NCBI GenBank assembly: GCA_963855995.1
Contig: OY979717.1
Span: forward strand, 741,179-805,178
Direction: 5' to 3'
DNA length: 64,000 bases
From: Muricea muricata
Taxonomy: Eukaryota; Cnidaria; Anthozoa; Malacalcyonacea; Plexauridae
A model generated the notes under the pieces. The model was given only the letters and a program-made list of their open reading frames with translations, had not been told where the DNA came from and ran no database searches. The translations under genes and the position numbers were made by a program. Below are positions 13,331 through 26,300 of the stretch, one piece after another (position 1 is the first letter of the stretch; every line of letters begins with the position of its first letter).

Positions 13331-16041
13331 AAATCAGCTTCTACATGTATTTGCGAATAGGTTGAGGGTAAAACCATTATAATTTTGGGAAACTTCGTTT
13401 GATGTGGAGTCATTTCTGAAGGGTAAAAAGATTCAAGGTGATTTTCTCACCTGTTCGCGGTAAGTGTATGATTTCCACTTGAATTAAAATACATTTACCC
13501 TTTAGAAATCATTTAGCATCAAGTCAAGTGCGACAAAATCAGAGCCGGTTTATCTTGTATTGTACAACACCACTTTCATCCGCAGAGGCTCTTTGTTCTT
13601 AGCGCCTTTTCATTCTCCGCAGATATTGAAGTTCACGGAGAATCTTCTAAATCTTTTTTTAAATTGCAAGTAATTAATTAGCCTTTCTCACGTCATTTGT
13701 TGGTGCTAAAACAACTCTATTTTGACAAAATTTGAACGAAATTTATCGTATTTCGAAAAGCCGTCGCATTAAATTTTTCGCTGAGAAAATGTATCAAAAT
13801 ACATACTTTCGGTGAGTATAGAAAAATGTATACCACATGTACTTAGAAAAAATATAACACAGAAAAATTTCGCTATTTATTCCAAATTTTTAACAAATAA
13901 TAAATTATAGAACTTAGTGTCAAACAGTTTACAAGCAAAAAGTAATCGAAAAACAATCGTGATGCAAAAACAATGATTTCACTGCAAAAAATAGAGGATC
14001 GAAGGTCTAGAAACAATAATGTCCTCTACTGTATATTTATGTAACATCAAAATGTCCGATTTCGTGCAGTTGAAACTCAATGTCACGTTAAACATTCTTA
14101 ATCGCCGTAATACAAACATGACGATTTAAAAGTACAACTTATTTCCAGATTGGTAAAGAAGATATTGCTAGGTTATTTTGACAGAAATACCAAAAACCGT
14201 GCTTGATTTACCCTTATCCACTTCTCACAGGGATTAGGGGTAATGTTTCATAAAAGCACATTCAATTATATTCTTTCTTGGGAGCTTGCCCCTGTAACTG
14301 AGCTTATTGGCACTGCAACAACATCACAAATGCCTAGAATGCAAATCCTGCTGAAGATCAATACTGTAGCACTGTGGAATTTTTCTTTCTGCTCCCAAAC
14401 ACTTGACATGACATACTCAAAATCACATGATGTTCAAATTTCACCTGGCATCAAACAAATTTCACCTGGCATCAAACAAATTTGACTTGCAACGTTTTAT
14501 AACGGTTTACTTAGTTTGCATCAAACATTAACACGTCTTTCAGACAACTCAGCGATATTAATCTTCGACGCTTCATGTACCTTTTTAAAGAATTATTCGT
14601 AACTACATACTATTTGGTAATTCTAATATTTAACATAAAAATGATGCACGAAATGCCGTCGATATAATAAATCAAAATTAATATCGCTAAAACGTAATAA
14701 ATTTTAACCTGATTTACGTTTCCATTTAAAGATTGAGTATCATGCCCGTGATCCTTTGTGTGCTTGACGTCCCAGAAAAAAAAATGCTGAAACTTTAAAC
14801 GAGATTTAATTTGTATTAGTCCATACGTACCTATCGAAACACAAATTAATTTCTACTTAGTAGCATATATCTTGTAAAATGTGAACATAAGCGTACAAAG
14901 GATCACAGTATAGTTACTCTTAAAAATAAGCTACGCTTGACATCAAGTATCACATGGATAACGCTAATCAAGCGCACTATTTCCCTGCCTTTATACTTTA
15001 TCTTCTTTTTTAAAAAGTGAAAACAAAGAGAATTTTGGCTCTCGTTGTACGCCAGTTTGGTTGGTGTGTTTCACTAGACATTACCAAGCATCGGATGTCG
15101 TCACATAATGACAGGTCTGAATAGTGGCAATTGAAATACCAGGCGGAAAACGTAATCTGATCTTCTGACACGTCCCCAGTCGTCTCCACATAGAATTATA
15201 GAATTTGAAATAATACTCCAGACAAATAGAGGGATCATTTTCCGACAAGAAGTTAAAAATGATACTACAGATAAGTAAGGAGGTCGTTGGGGAGATCTCT
15301 CTATTTATCTGGAGTATCATTTCAAAGAGACGACTTGGGACGAGCATGGTCTGTTTCAAGTTACTAAGACTTATTGCAAGTTGATTGTCAAAACGTGCCA
15401 TTACTACAAGTCGTTTTCACCAGTTGTAAAAGGCTTGATTTTAACATGACATACTTGTTGCAATTTGATGTACTGTACTGTACTGTGTACAGATGAGTCT
15501 TCATTATCTTACCTTTATAAGACGTACAATTTAATACAGCTGTAGCTGCAATGTAACACCTAGTGAAACTCACCAAAGTTTACATTTATTAAAGTCTTGC
15601 TTAAAACATTACTGTTACTAACTGGTTATTTTCGACACCTTTGTTCATCGTTCCAGATGTTTACTCTTTAATATCATCAATTCACGACCTGACGCTCGTC
15701 CAACACAATTCTGATATAACTCCCATTGTTCAATTCAAATACCCACCTCTTTAACCTCAAATGAATGATACAAAATATGAAAGGTTTGTAAGTAACTTTC
15801 GTTACGCTGGCTAACATTAGTCATTACAGAGTATGATTTAACATCAATTTTGTGAGAATCATATTCTCCTTTATCTTCTGAAACATACTAATCCCCAAGC
15901 AAAACAAAAGAAGTGAATACGACTTTAATTTGAAATCTATACACTGGTTTATCTAAAATGTTAGATGGCATTCAAATGATTTCTTACCGACGAAAAAAAC
16001 TTTTCTAAAATTACAAACACATACCTTATCCTTGCGACAAC
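13331..16041. other. intergenic region downstream of GTF3C1; nothing coding recognised
   Basis: This stretch is AT-rich. A 23-bp unit containing TTTCACCTGGCATCAAACAA is repeated twice in tandem at 14437-14483. Small ORFs here lack recognisable motifs or codon bias. Confidence 0.4.
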
Positions 16042-19000
16042 TTATAGGAAAACGCGTTTCATTAATTTGAATATTGCATCTGGTTTCGAAAGATAATAAC
16101 TAGATTTACTGGCAGCTTTCGATGAAAATAAAGTTGTCTTTTTGATGTAACAAATACGTCGTTCTATGCATCCACACTCCTCGAGTCTCTCAAGAATATC
16201 CTCAATCGCAACTGGATATAAAAGATTCACAAAATGGTTTGTAATGGCATATTGCTGTACACCTGGATAGCTGATAATGTAAGCCAGTACACTTCGATGA
16301 AGAGTATTATACGCACTATTGTTCATTTCACCCGCCATGGTTATCCAAGGTCGGCACGGTTTACAGGAATAACTGTCCGTCTGGGTTTCAGTGGAAGCTT
16401 GTTTCCTAGAATCAACGTTTTCACTTCTTGATTTTTGAATTTTCTTAGAATTTTGTCCACGGGACACTTTCGAAGTAGAAACTGTTCTTGATCGAGTTCC
16501 ACATGACTCTGTCTGTTGTGAAGTCGTGTTCTCCATCTTCGTCATATCATCTGCCTTACTCTCAGACAATTTACTTGCTTCAGCAACTTCAAACGTTGAA
16601 CAACAATCACCTGTTTCTTCTTCACAAACACTTCGTTTTCTTTTGCCAATAGTCGTTGGCTCTATCCCCATTCTACTTTCGTCAGACGACAATCTAACAT
16701 CACCTCCCCAAACGTTCAAAAACCAGTGTTTCTTGAATGGTGTAGCCACATAACACGTTTCGGCGAAGCCAACTTGACAAACAAGATTAAAAGCTTCAAG
16801 AACTTTTATCAAACCATCAATGGAAAAACTTACAAGACAATGCTGACTTCTGACTATCTTGCTCACTTTTGAGCAGGAGATTCCAATTTCTTCGCTGCTG
16901 TTTATTGTTTCATAAACAACTTTAAGCGCTTCACAATCTTTACTGCTATAACAAAACATCTTGGAACATAATGTAGCACATTCCTCTATCGACTCCGGCA
17001 TTCTTAAGCCGTTTGACTTGAAATGATGTGCAATACTTCGAGCAAGACTTTCTTTCTTATGAGTCGAGGCTACCTCTCGAGTGCAGGACAACAAACGAAC
17101 TTCAACATTACATGGGTTAATGCTGAAAACAATCCTTTTCAAATCCCCAGTACGCTGGTATATCGCAATCTTTTTACGATAACTTTCATGGACATTGTTA
17201 TCTTGTAGACTCTCGACATTTCTCAAAACAAGATGATTACTGCCACTCGAACGTACGGATTCAATGTCGGACGTGGTCATCAAACAAGTGAATGTTGATG
17301 TCGGCTTAAATTTAATTTTGTACAACGACGTGTCAGACTCAACATTCACGCAACCAAATAAGTGATCTTCGATACCACATAGTACGTCCAACACCATATC
17401 ACTGGCTCGCTGACGATTAACGTTTCCAGGTATCAATATTCTTTCTTCGTCTGAAAAAGCGTCTTGGTCGCTCAGTTTTGTAGTTTCAATTACTGATTGC
17501 CGTTGCTCTTGATCTACCATCCTTGGCACTTTCTTATTTGCGAGTGTTCTTATACCAGGTCCAGCGTTCGCCTGAAAGGGAACTGTATGTTGGCTGGAAC
17601 TATTTTCCTTATTTCTAGTGCTCTCTTGTTCGAAACCTCCAAATGTTTCTTTTCTTCGGTCTTTGTCCTTTTGTAAGCTCTCAAATGCATCATCATGAAT
17701 GGCAGTGCGTGCAGGACACAATACTTCATGGATTTCTGCGCTGTTCTTTGCTGTATTCTCCACAACAGGTTCGGATTTCTTGGAATTGACATTTTTCGCC
17801 AAAGCGAGAAAAATATCGGGAACTTCCATATTCACTGCTACTTTTTGGGACGCTAAGAGTGCCAAGATACAATACACCTTTCCTCCGTGAAGTGAACTTT
17901 CTGACAGCTTTAGAGGGAGAAATCTTTGCGAACAGTCAGCGTGCTCCAATGACTTGCTAACGTCAGTAATCTCATCGTAGAACGACTTCACGTCATCTAA
18001 CAGTGAGGAAGGAAGGTGATTATCAATAATGCGTTGTCCATGGTTAGATAGCATTTGACTAAATGCACACGATGCCAGATCAAGACCACTCTTTGCATAC
18101 CGCATTTTTTTCCGTACAACCATACGCCCATTTCTTAACACTGAAATAGCAATAATAAGCTCTTCTTCAGTAAACTGACTCAAAAACCTAAATGCTACAT
18201 GTGACTGGTAGCTAACGTTTTTGAGAAGCAGGGCAGACACGATTGAATCTCGGATAACTCGCTGTCGAATATCAGCAACAGAGGTTTCTCGTGGCTCCAA
18301 CGACAGGATGTCTTCATCACACTTCTCTGGATTTTCTACCTTGAGTCTGTTATACAAGTCTTTTTGTTGCTGAAACTCTTGCATGGTAGAAGGTAGAACA
18401 AGACGATTACCAACCATGTTTTGCATACTGTACTTCTTCTTTAGTAATTCAACTAGTTCATTGAACATGGCTTCATCACATGTTTTTTCAATATTACAAT
18501 ATGGCTGAAACTTCTTTTCTTGCATGCAATCGGCCACACAGATTTCCATGTTTTTCTTCGTTTGGGTGTTGCGAATCATAGAACGATACTTTCGACATAT
18601 AGATAACGCTGTTTTGGTCTTGGCTGATTCATAGTTATCTTTGTATAAAATGTCCCTGGTCCATAACCAGTCACTATAACCCGTGTCAACCGACTTCTTA
18701 CCAATAATCCGTAAAGCTAAACAACATATAAATAACAATTTCTGTTGTTGTGGGGTAAAAGTGTTCCTGTTTGCTTGTAATCGCTTTAAGGCTTCTTCAT
18801 CTCTCTTGTCGTGGATTGATCTGGACCAGTGACTATGGCTCCTAGGTTTGCCTGGTTTTGCTAGTTTCTTTTTTTTCCGCTTCCTTCTCTTTCGCACCTT
18901 CTTTCCTTCAAGATTATTTGCTGCTATATCTGAAACTTTAGGTTGGCCTGTGCAAGTATTTCGCTGAGGCGATGAACACTCAGTACCATGCTGACTTGCA

Positions 19001-22000
19001 TCTGTTTTCGTTTCATCAACGACTTTCCTTTTCTTGTTTACACTTTTATCCGCAGCTGGCTGTTGACGTTTCCGTTTAGTTTTCTTCTTACCGAGCGGCG
19101 AAACAAGGTCCTCACTCAGAAGACCATCATTGGTGAAACACAATTGCCAATCCAAAGTATCCTCGACATCGCTATCCAACACATCATTTCGTTTTTCTGC
19201 CAAGGGCCATCTCCATTTTGCTTTTAAATGAGTATACAACGTGGAGTGAAAACCAGCTGCTCCTAGACCATCACCACGAGGTTTGCCACAAGTTGGTACT
19301 TCCTTCTCATCAATAACCAAAGATTCAAAACTGCTACTTGTTTGCGATTTTTTCTCATGTTTTGACTTTCTCCTGTTTAATGGCGTTGTTAAGCAGATTT
19401 TTCTCACCGTGTCCCAATACTGTTCGACGTCGTTTATTTGTGCAAAAGAGAATTTTTTCTCAGGAAAAACTCCACCCTCGGGATGCTTCACTTCATCATA
19501 GGATGGCTCAGAATCTCGAGTGTCGTTTACCACTGTAGATGTGTGGAGAAAACACGCTATTTCTCGCTCATGGAAGAAAACTCGTTTGTTTGTTGGAGTA
19601 ATCAGTCCAAAGAGTACAAGTAATTCAAAACTCTCAAAAAGAAAGGAACTTCTTCGGTTGTCAAACAAAATTTGCTTCGCCAAGGGAGGCAGATCTTTTA
19701 ATAACATGTGACTTGTTGTTGGATCATCAGAGTATTGCTGGATCACAAAATTGTGAAATGACGTGTCCACGAGTTTGCAGTACAAAGAGACGGGAAGTAG
19801 ACGCAAAATAGAAAATGGTGTGAACCATCCTTCACCAATATTCTTAGGAACATGTTCCGGTTTAAGATGCTCCGCCCAATCATACTTTTGTCGCATAGCT
19901 TCAAGGTCAACGTAAGGATTGTTCAGCTCATATATCACATAAAACAGAAACGTGTGTAATACTTCAACTCTTCTTAACTTGGGCAAAAAACACCTCGCTG
20001 AAGCTGATTTGTCTTCTCCGATGACACCATTTCTTTTCGCTTTTTGAATGATGATTTGGTCTTTGAATTTCTGTACACAGGAAGCGACTCTTTCGTCATC
20101 ATCTCTAATATCAACATCACAAAAGATATTTACTTCATGCTCTTCATCTTCGACTTTTACAGTCATCTTAAGTTTCTTTAGTAGACCATCTTCTTCAAGT
20201 CTATCAAGTAGAAACGATACACTTCTACGGTCAGCAGTAATTTTCAAACCCATTTTCTTTTCTTCCATCCTAATGGCTTTTGTTAACCGAACTTTGCCTT
20301 CAACAGCTTTTAAACTCTTTAGAACATTCAGAATAGTTTCTTTTCGTCTGATAAATCTCTCAGAATCAATGTTCTTTTGCGAACGGGATCGAACTGGTTG
20401 CTTCATGTCAGTTGTAATATCCTTTGCTATATTACTATCTGTTAACTTTTCAATAGTTGCATGACGACTCTGTAAAACTACATGTCCATCATCTGTAGTT
20501 GGAACAAAAGTGCACTTAGATTCCTTGCGGATACCAGGCTCAGATATCCGAGAATTAGTGATTTGAGCAGTGGACGTTGAGGCAGACTGACTGGGCGGGA
20601 GTTGTATGGTACAGAGAACAGAGGGTTGAGTGGGGTTTGGGGGAGGATATGCTGCCTTTGAAGGAAGAGGTGTGAAAACTGGAGGCGCTTGAGTTTGAGG
20701 AAGTTTTGCAGGTGTTGTAGCCTCAAGGTTGACATCCTCACAGGATGGAGAATACTTCATTGGGATGGCAGGAATCCTGCTTGTCTGATGTGTTGTGGCA
20801 TGGGTTGGCAGATTAGTGGAGTACTGGGTGGTAGGAACAGGCTGTTCTTCATCACATTGGGATTCATTATAAAGAGAATGAGTAGGATGTAAGGAAGATA
20901 ATTTGGAGGATTCCAGTTGCTTATCTCTGACATAGTACACATTCCTTTTTGTATTCCCAAAATCTTTAAACTTACATAATAAAACTTGCAAGCTCTCCAT
21001 ATTCGACAAAATTTTCCTCATGCTGAAAAAAGGAAAACTTAATTCCAGACAACATTGTGTCAAACTTGCACCATCACTACCTTTAGACGCTACAAAATCA
21101 TATATAGCATGTAATACTGGCACCTCAGCTGGGATAGCCATAGATAACTCTTGCTTTTCTGGTTGCATCCATTCTTCATCCTCATATTCAGTCTCATCTT
21201 CAAGAAGCAGATCATAAAAATGATGAACATACTTAATCATCTTGTCATGTCCACTATCTAATACTTCTTGCATGTCACTTGAATTCTCTGAACTCTCCTC
21301 ATCAGACATAATATTGGAAGCTTTCTCTGCACTGTAGACTGACTTAGCATCCATATTGTTCTTGTTATGATATTGCACATGACCAGACTTATATAACTGG
21401 TCAACTATATCTTCTACAATCTCCTTGTCTTTTTCAAACCGTAAACATAGCCTTTCAACTGATATACACTGGCCTGGTGCTTGGCTTAGAGCATGGGAAA
21501 TCTTGAAATGCATTGAATCATGAGTGTGTTCTGTGTGAAAGCGTGCTAAATAAATTATGGAGGTTGGATAATTTCTTTTCCCTGGAATATAAACAGACTG
21601 TTTTGTTATCAACTTCAATTGAAGTAAAGCTTTCGTCTGAGCAAATAAGGTTCGGCTGTCTAACATAGCTCGCAATCCAAGACTAGAATGTAAACAACCA
21701 AGTTTTCTTGCACGGCCAATCATCTCTAACAGGCAATAGCTTGATTCAGAAATTTTGACACTTACATCAAACTGTGAACCAAAAAGGACCCTATTCCGCA
21801 ACAACTGAGATGCAACAAGAACAAGCCTATTGCCATATCTTTCTACAACAGTGTGTAGACTTAGATTTGAAACATCAAGCAAAGATCTAGTGTTATATGT
21901 TAAACAAGAACCTCTGACCCCTGTCTCGTTAATACAATTATAAGGATATACTTTCGAGTCATCGCCGAAATCCTTGACTTCTGCACGTGGTTCTTCAAGA

Positions 22001-22182
22001 AGATATACCTCAATATCTTGACATGATGAGATACAGCGCCATAAAAATTCTTTATAATTTTTATCGACAGTTGAACACAATGCAATGGTTGCGGAATCAA
22101 TTCTTCGCCATAGTGTCGATACAGTAATACCATCTAAACCTTCCAACGCTATCTCCTCCAGACAAACTGACAAACCATTCAT
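16042..22182 (-). CDS. GTF3C1: general transcription factor 3C subunit 1 (TFIIIC largest subunit), intronless
   Basis: A single open frame of 2046 codons on the minus strand. This is close to the vertebrate protein, which is about 2100 residues. The N-terminus (CLEEIALEGLDGITVSTLW) matches the conserved start of metazoan GTF3C1. Residues about 140-200 (SSYCLLEMIGRARKLG onward) form the B-block-binding winged-helix domain. Later features are an acidic stretch near 325-335, a proline-rich stretch near 495-540, and a long lysine/arginine run near 1090-1115. The C-terminus again looks like a winged helix and ends YYLSKPDAIFKLMKRVFL. The protein binds the internal B box of tRNA and other class III genes within TFIIIC and recruits TFIIIB for RNA polymerase III, in the nucleus. 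No introns interrupt it, unlike its neighbours. The ATG at 22182 is the first in frame and aligns with the family start. Confidence 0.95.
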   Translation of the reverse strand: MNGLSVCLEEIALEGLDGITVSTLWRRIDSATIALCSTVDKNYKEFLWRCISSCQDIEVYLLEEPRAEVKDFGDDSKVYPYNCINETGVRGSCLTYNTRSLLDVSNLSLHTVVERYGNRLVLVASQLLRNRVLFGSQFDVSVKISESSYCLLEMIGRARKLGCLHSSLGLRAMLDSRTLFAQTKALLQLKLITKQSVYIPGKRNYPTSIIYLARFHTEHTHDSMHFKISHALSQAPGQCISVERLCLRFEKDKEIVEDIVDQLYKSGHVQYHNKNNMDAKSVYSAEKASNIMSDEESSENSSDMQEVLDSGHDKMIKYVHHFYDLLLEDETEYEDEEWMQPEKQELSMAIPAEVPVLHAIYDFVASKGSDGASLTQCCLELSFPFFSMRKILSNMESLQVLLCKFKDFGNTKRNVYYVRDKQLESSKLSSLHPTHSLYNESQCDEEQPVPTTQYSTNLPTHATTHQTSRIPAIPMKYSPSCEDVNLEATTPAKLPQTQAPPVFTPLPSKAAYPPPNPTQPSVLCTIQLPPSQSASTSTAQITNSRISEPGIRKESKCTFVPTTDDGHVVLQSRHATIEKLTDSNIAKDITTDMKQPVRSRSQKNIDSERFIRRKETILNVLKSLKAVEGKVRLTKAIRMEEKKMGLKITADRRSVSFLLDRLEEDGLLKKLKMTVKVEDEEHEVNIFCDVDIRDDDERVASCVQKFKDQIIIQKAKRNGVIGEDKSASARCFLPKLRRVEVLHTFLFYVIYELNNPYVDLEAMRQKYDWAEHLKPEHVPKNIGEGWFTPFSILRLLPVSLYCKLVDTSFHNFVIQQYSDDPTTSHMLLKDLPPLAKQILFDNRRSSFLFESFELLVLFGLITPTNKRVFFHEREIACFLHTSTVVNDTRDSEPSYDEVKHPEGGVFPEKKFSFAQINDVEQYWDTVRKICLTTPLNRRKSKHEKKSQTSSSFESLVIDEKEVPTCGKPRGDGLGAAGFHSTLYTHLKAKWRWPLAEKRNDVLDSDVEDTLDWQLCFTNDGLLSEDLVSPLGKKKTKRKRQQPAADKSVNKKRKVVDETKTDASQHGTECSSPQRNTCTGQPKVSDIAANNLEGKKVRKRRKRKKKKLAKPGKPRSHSHWSRSIHDKRDEEALKRLQANRNTFTPQQQKLLFICCLALRIIGKKSVDTGYSDWLWTRDILYKDNYESAKTKTALSICRKYRSMIRNTQTKKNMEICVADCMQEKKFQPYCNIEKTCDEAMFNELVELLKKKYSMQNMVGNRLVLPSTMQEFQQQKDLYNRLKVENPEKCDEDILSLEPRETSVADIRQRVIRDSIVSALLLKNVSYQSHVAFRFLSQFTEEELIIAISVLRNGRMVVRKKMRYAKSGLDLASCAFSQMLSNHGQRIIDNHLPSSLLDDVKSFYDEITDVSKSLEHADCSQRFLPLKLSESSLHGGKVYCILALLASQKVAVNMEVPDIFLALAKNVNSKKSEPVVENTAKNSAEIHEVLCPARTAIHDDAFESLQKDKDRRKETFGGFEQESTRNKENSSSQHTVPFQANAGPGIRTLANKKVPRMVDQEQRQSVIETTKLSDQDAFSDEERILIPGNVNRQRASDMVLDVLCGIEDHLFGCVNVESDTSLYKIKFKPTSTFTCLMTTSDIESVRSSGSNHLVLRNVESLQDNNVHESYRKKIAIYQRTGDLKRIVFSINPCNVEVRLLSCTREVASTHKKESLARSIAHHFKSNGLRMPESIEECATLCSKMFCYSSKDCEALKVVYETINSSEEIGISCSKVSKIVRSQHCLVSFSIDGLIKVLEAFNLVCQVGFAETCYVATPFKKHWFLNVWGGDVRLSSDESRMGIEPTTIGKRKRSVCEEETGDCCSTFEVAEASKLSESKADDMTKMENTTSQQTESCGTRSRTVSTSKVSRGQNSKKIQKSRSENVDSRKQASTETQTDSYSCKPCRPWITMAGEMNNSAYNTLHRSVLAYIISYPGVQQYAITNHFVNLLYPVAIEDILERLEECGCIERRICYIKKTTLFSSKAASKSSYYLSKPDAIFKLMKRVFL

Positions 22183-25100
22183 GTTTCTGGTTCAAACTTG
22201 TACATTTTAAATTGAAATTTGTAGATATCCAAAAACAGTGACGACCATATTGAAATTTGTGACGTTCTTCTAATTTTTGGGATACTTCATGTTAGGATTG
22301 CTGATATTGTTGTTCCTTGCACTCTGCCCCCCCCCCCCCCCCCCCGTAAGCTTTTTTTTACTGACTGAAGGTTTAGGGTTAGAAAGTGAGAGCGCGTGGC
22401 GCGATGGGCCGCTGCTGAAATTAATCCTCTCCTTATAAGCCACTAGTTAATATTAAATGTCTTTCAAATGCCTTTGCGGAGGTGAGTTATTTCCTTATAT
22501 TAGGTGATACCCAACAGAATGTATATGTCTACAAGTCTCAACGCCCACCGATCTCATTTCACGCAACCTTGTCATGATTTACAATGTTCTATATTTTATA
22601 GCGCATTCTTTTCAGGTGCTACACAGTACACATCTTTAAGTATGCGTGGCTATACAAGCAGGTTAGAAAAATATGACCAGTTTCCATTAGAAAGACTGAT
22701 GCCGAGGTGTATAATTAAATGGATGGGGTATACATACTTATATATTCGTGTTCTGTACAATTTATTCCTTTTGAAATTGATAGTTTTTGTGGTCTGTGAA
22801 CTAGACCCTAGTGTGTGTCACAGTTTGAACACGATCATATGATATGTGACACCCCCCCCCCCTCCCTACTTATCATTATTATTGTTCCGCGCCGCTGCCG
22901 GAGCCGGACAGTTATAGGGCTCAACATAGGGTGAAGGCCTCGCTTTCCATACTCATCACTTCATTCCTTTATTTGCATTTTTGTATTTCAGGTACTTTAC
23001 CGAAAAGTATTGTTTCAATATTAAAAAGCACTTGCTTTGAATATCAAGCCGAGGCAAACTTGAAGAGGCCAATATAGCAATGCCACTAATTAGAAATTCA
23101 CTTTTATTAATAATAATTAGTGAATGCCAAGAATGATATAAGTCACAAACAAGATCCGCAAAGCCGGAAGTTGCTCAGGCATAATATAAATTTTGTTTGA
23201 TGTCTGAAGTCTTTCACTTTGTAATTTTTCTACCCGGCTTTGTAGGAAAAGTTGTGAATTTCGACATATCAAGAGCGAAAAATGTTTTCTTGAGAGGTAA
23301 CGCCGTCGTGCTTCTATGGTAAGTGAGTCATGATTGAGGAAATTTCCGAATTATTTGAGATGTGCATCAAGACATTTCTCACTTCCGTATTCGTCAAATA
23401 AGCTACATATTTGTGTAATTTGAAATAAACTAGATTTGTGTTTGTGTTTTGTCATATTTAAATACACCAGAGATAACATGTGATCGTAGAATACGTATAT
23501 TATAAGATACCTGACGCACAACAAAATATTGTGCGTTATTATTGATGAAGATTATTGATCACTGCATTGCTTGCATGCATCTGTCTGCCTTAATGGGCAA
23601 TTATTTAAAATTCCGAAGTATCTTGACTTTACGAAACTATCGTTATTTACAACTTTCAACAACTTATGATAGTGTACAGGCAAGCAGAATGTTCCTAGAC
23701 TATAATGACATATCATACATAATGATATGGCCTGTAACAGAAGTGCATGCGACATGATGTATCAATTATCATAACATCAATAACTGAATGAATATCTACA
23801 GAAATATTACCTTGATGATTGCAGCGTATACACTGGTTGCATAAAACAATAAGCCCAGATGATTCATAGAAAGTTTAATAATTAAAAATAAAATTGAAAG
23901 TCTTTCTTAATGCCACACCATCTCTGACCATACTTATGTCACAGACAAACTATATATTGTCTTTCTCTTTGTTATTTATTCAATAACAGCAAGCAAGACA
24001 AAAAAAATTGTTGGATATCTTTTCTGCCAGTGTATTTTGGAGTGTAAGTTGTCATGCTGTTCCAATGTAATTTAGCTCAGTGTGATGTTACATGATCAAT
24101 ACTCTTATCAACAATAAAAATAACAATTATGAGACAAGAAGGTAGCAGTACAACAGATTTTGAATATTTTTGACATTTAAAGCTATCAATCTTGACAAAG
24201 GTTATATAATATGTATAATATATTATAAGATAGGAAATTGTTAGTTTAAAAGTTCTCATTAGATTTGACTATCTGATTACCTTACACTCCCTGCAACACC
24301 ACCCCCCCCCCCCCCCTTCATGAGTCATGTTCTTTCTCAGTGCTCTAGGTAATATGACATACAGCTCCCCTCTCAATATCATGCTGGATCATAACACTAA
24401 TTTTCACAAGAGTATGATTTTCACGTAACTTTTCAAAAGTTATGTGAAATTTTATTTCCGAATTTGCAAGCCAGTTTGTTAATAAAGGCTGTGATTGGCC
24501 TCTGAACTCAATGGAGCTGATCAAATGCAAATTAGTGTACAATCCACCTTACAAATTATGTGAAATCAAGTTATGTAAAATCAGCAATAAGAAGGGACCA
24601 CCCTGACTTCGTCTTGAATATATACAGACTAGGCCATGCATATTTAAATGAAACTGTTGACTGGGATTGTGTGGATCAAAGGATTCAGAAACTTTTTTAG
24701 ATTTAACACAAAAGCTTTGTAATAGCTTTGCAATAATAAATATTTGTGGTGTTTCCACAAAGTTAAACTAGTAAGTCTGATTTTTCTCACATGAAATTTC
24801 TATATTACTGAATTTCAAATTTCCAAAAGTGGGGGTGTCAAACGCCTCTCCCCGTTCCCCACAGTGACTTGGTGCCTCATTCATGATAGTATCAGGAATT
24901 CTATAACATAACTGTATGCAAGTTTGTTGTTAATCCTAATAACACTATGATGTCTTGTCAACAATGATCTCAGACTGGTGGTGTGTAGTCAGTTATGGTT
25001 ATGTGGAGCAGATAATTAGTATATACAGACGATAATGTTTTTCAGAAAAAAAGGATACAATTCTTGTGTTTAATTGTGCTATTTTGCAGTTAATCTGGGT

Positions 25101-25461
25101 GGAGGTCAATTGCAATCGTACACTTATGTCTTGAGTTAAAAGCCCTCACAACACCTGACAATGAAAGTATAAAAAATTGTTATAGTTGGAAGGTTTTATT
25201 AAATTATGGATGAAAATGGATTGCGAACAACATACACTAACAGGTGCTAAATTCATTCTAAAGAACAAATGCCAAATCCTGATCATTTTAAATTAGTATT
25301 TACCCGCAAATGCTATAGTGTGTCAAAAAAGTTTATGCAAGTTTTTATGCTGAGACATAGATACATCAGATCAGTACTCAGTAGTTGATGCTCACGCATG
25401 ACTGAACGCTGTGTGAGTTTGTAAACTACAGTTTCGAATGATATGCGACTGTTTATTATGA
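22183..25461. other. intergenic region with homopolymer C tracts
   Basis: This includes the presumed GTF3C1 promoter just above 22182. Uninterrupted C tracts occur at 22327-22345, near 22854-22862 and near 24302-24316. A CACAAAGTTAAAC motif near 24756 resembles one end of the inverted-repeat element at 32287. No coding exon is recognised. Confidence 0.4.
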
Positions 25462-25950
25462 ATTATTATTTATTGAAAATATTTTAGGAGTTTTGATTGG
25501 TTAAGAGCTGAAGGTGAAGTCGTCATATCCGCTTGGTAGTTGCCAAATTTGGGGTTGAAAATAAATATACGACATTATGACTCATTTCATCGTATATTGA
25601 ATCAAGATATGACGTCACGCTATAATTTATGCGGCTTTTGGCTGAACTTGTAATCTGACAGTTGTTTTAAGAATATTTTTCGTAGCCTGATTGGCTTATT
25701 AAAGTTTCCGAACAATTTCATGCTGTTCCATTATTAGCAGCTTGTGTCTTTTTACTTACAAAGCAAGCGTTTAAACTGAGTTTAAAATATTTTCAAAAAA
25801 TAATAAAACAATTATTGAACTCAGTTTTCAAAGGATATCAGGAATCATTAAGGCCTCGGTTTGTGTTATAGTGACAATGTGAGCTAACACAAACCTCTGC
25901 CTTAATAATTCCTCATATCCTGCTCAATCTCATTCAATTATTTCTAACAA
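25462..25950 (+). repeat. dispersed repeat with terminal foldback (copy 1)
   Basis: About 490 bp that recurs in the same orientation at 49040-49580, with high similarity over its whole length. Its right end forms a long imperfect hairpin at 25832-25921. The left arm begins AGGATATCAGGAATCATTAA and is mirrored by the right arm ending AATTCCTCATATCCT. It has no ORF, so it is a non-autonomous, probably MITE-like family. Confidence 0.75.
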
Positions 25951-26080
25951 TAGCAATAAGTTATAAAATGCATGTCATTGAATTTTGATGATCGTAATAT
26001 TTCTAAAATATCACTTTAATCAACACAATATCTCTAAAAAATGCGGTAAAGCTGTCTACCATAATGTTCTATTTTTACTG

Positions 26081-26300
26081 ATTTTAGAGAGGGGGCAAAG
26101 CGAAACACCCGGAGAAAACCAGGAGAGAGAATCTACGGGAACTCTCTCGTGGAACGCCACATTCCGCTTGGCATGGGATTTTCCAGCGTTGAGAGCTCTC
26201 AACTTGGCCTACCCGCGCCACTAACCCGCGCCACTAACCCGCGCCACTGACCCGCGCCACTGACCCGCGCTAACCGCTTACGCCACCCGTGCTTCCCAAA
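26081..26300. repeat. GC-rich repeat block with 16-bp tandem units
   Basis: Four to five tandem copies of a unit like CCCGCGCCACTAAC or CCCGCGCCACTGAC lie at about 26210-26275. They sit in a GC-rich block that includes ACCCGGAGAAAACC. On the minus strand GTGGCGTAAGCGGTTAGCG resembles a tRNA A-box, so the block may be a SINE remnant. It ends about 190 bp before the adaptor start codon. Confidence 0.55.
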
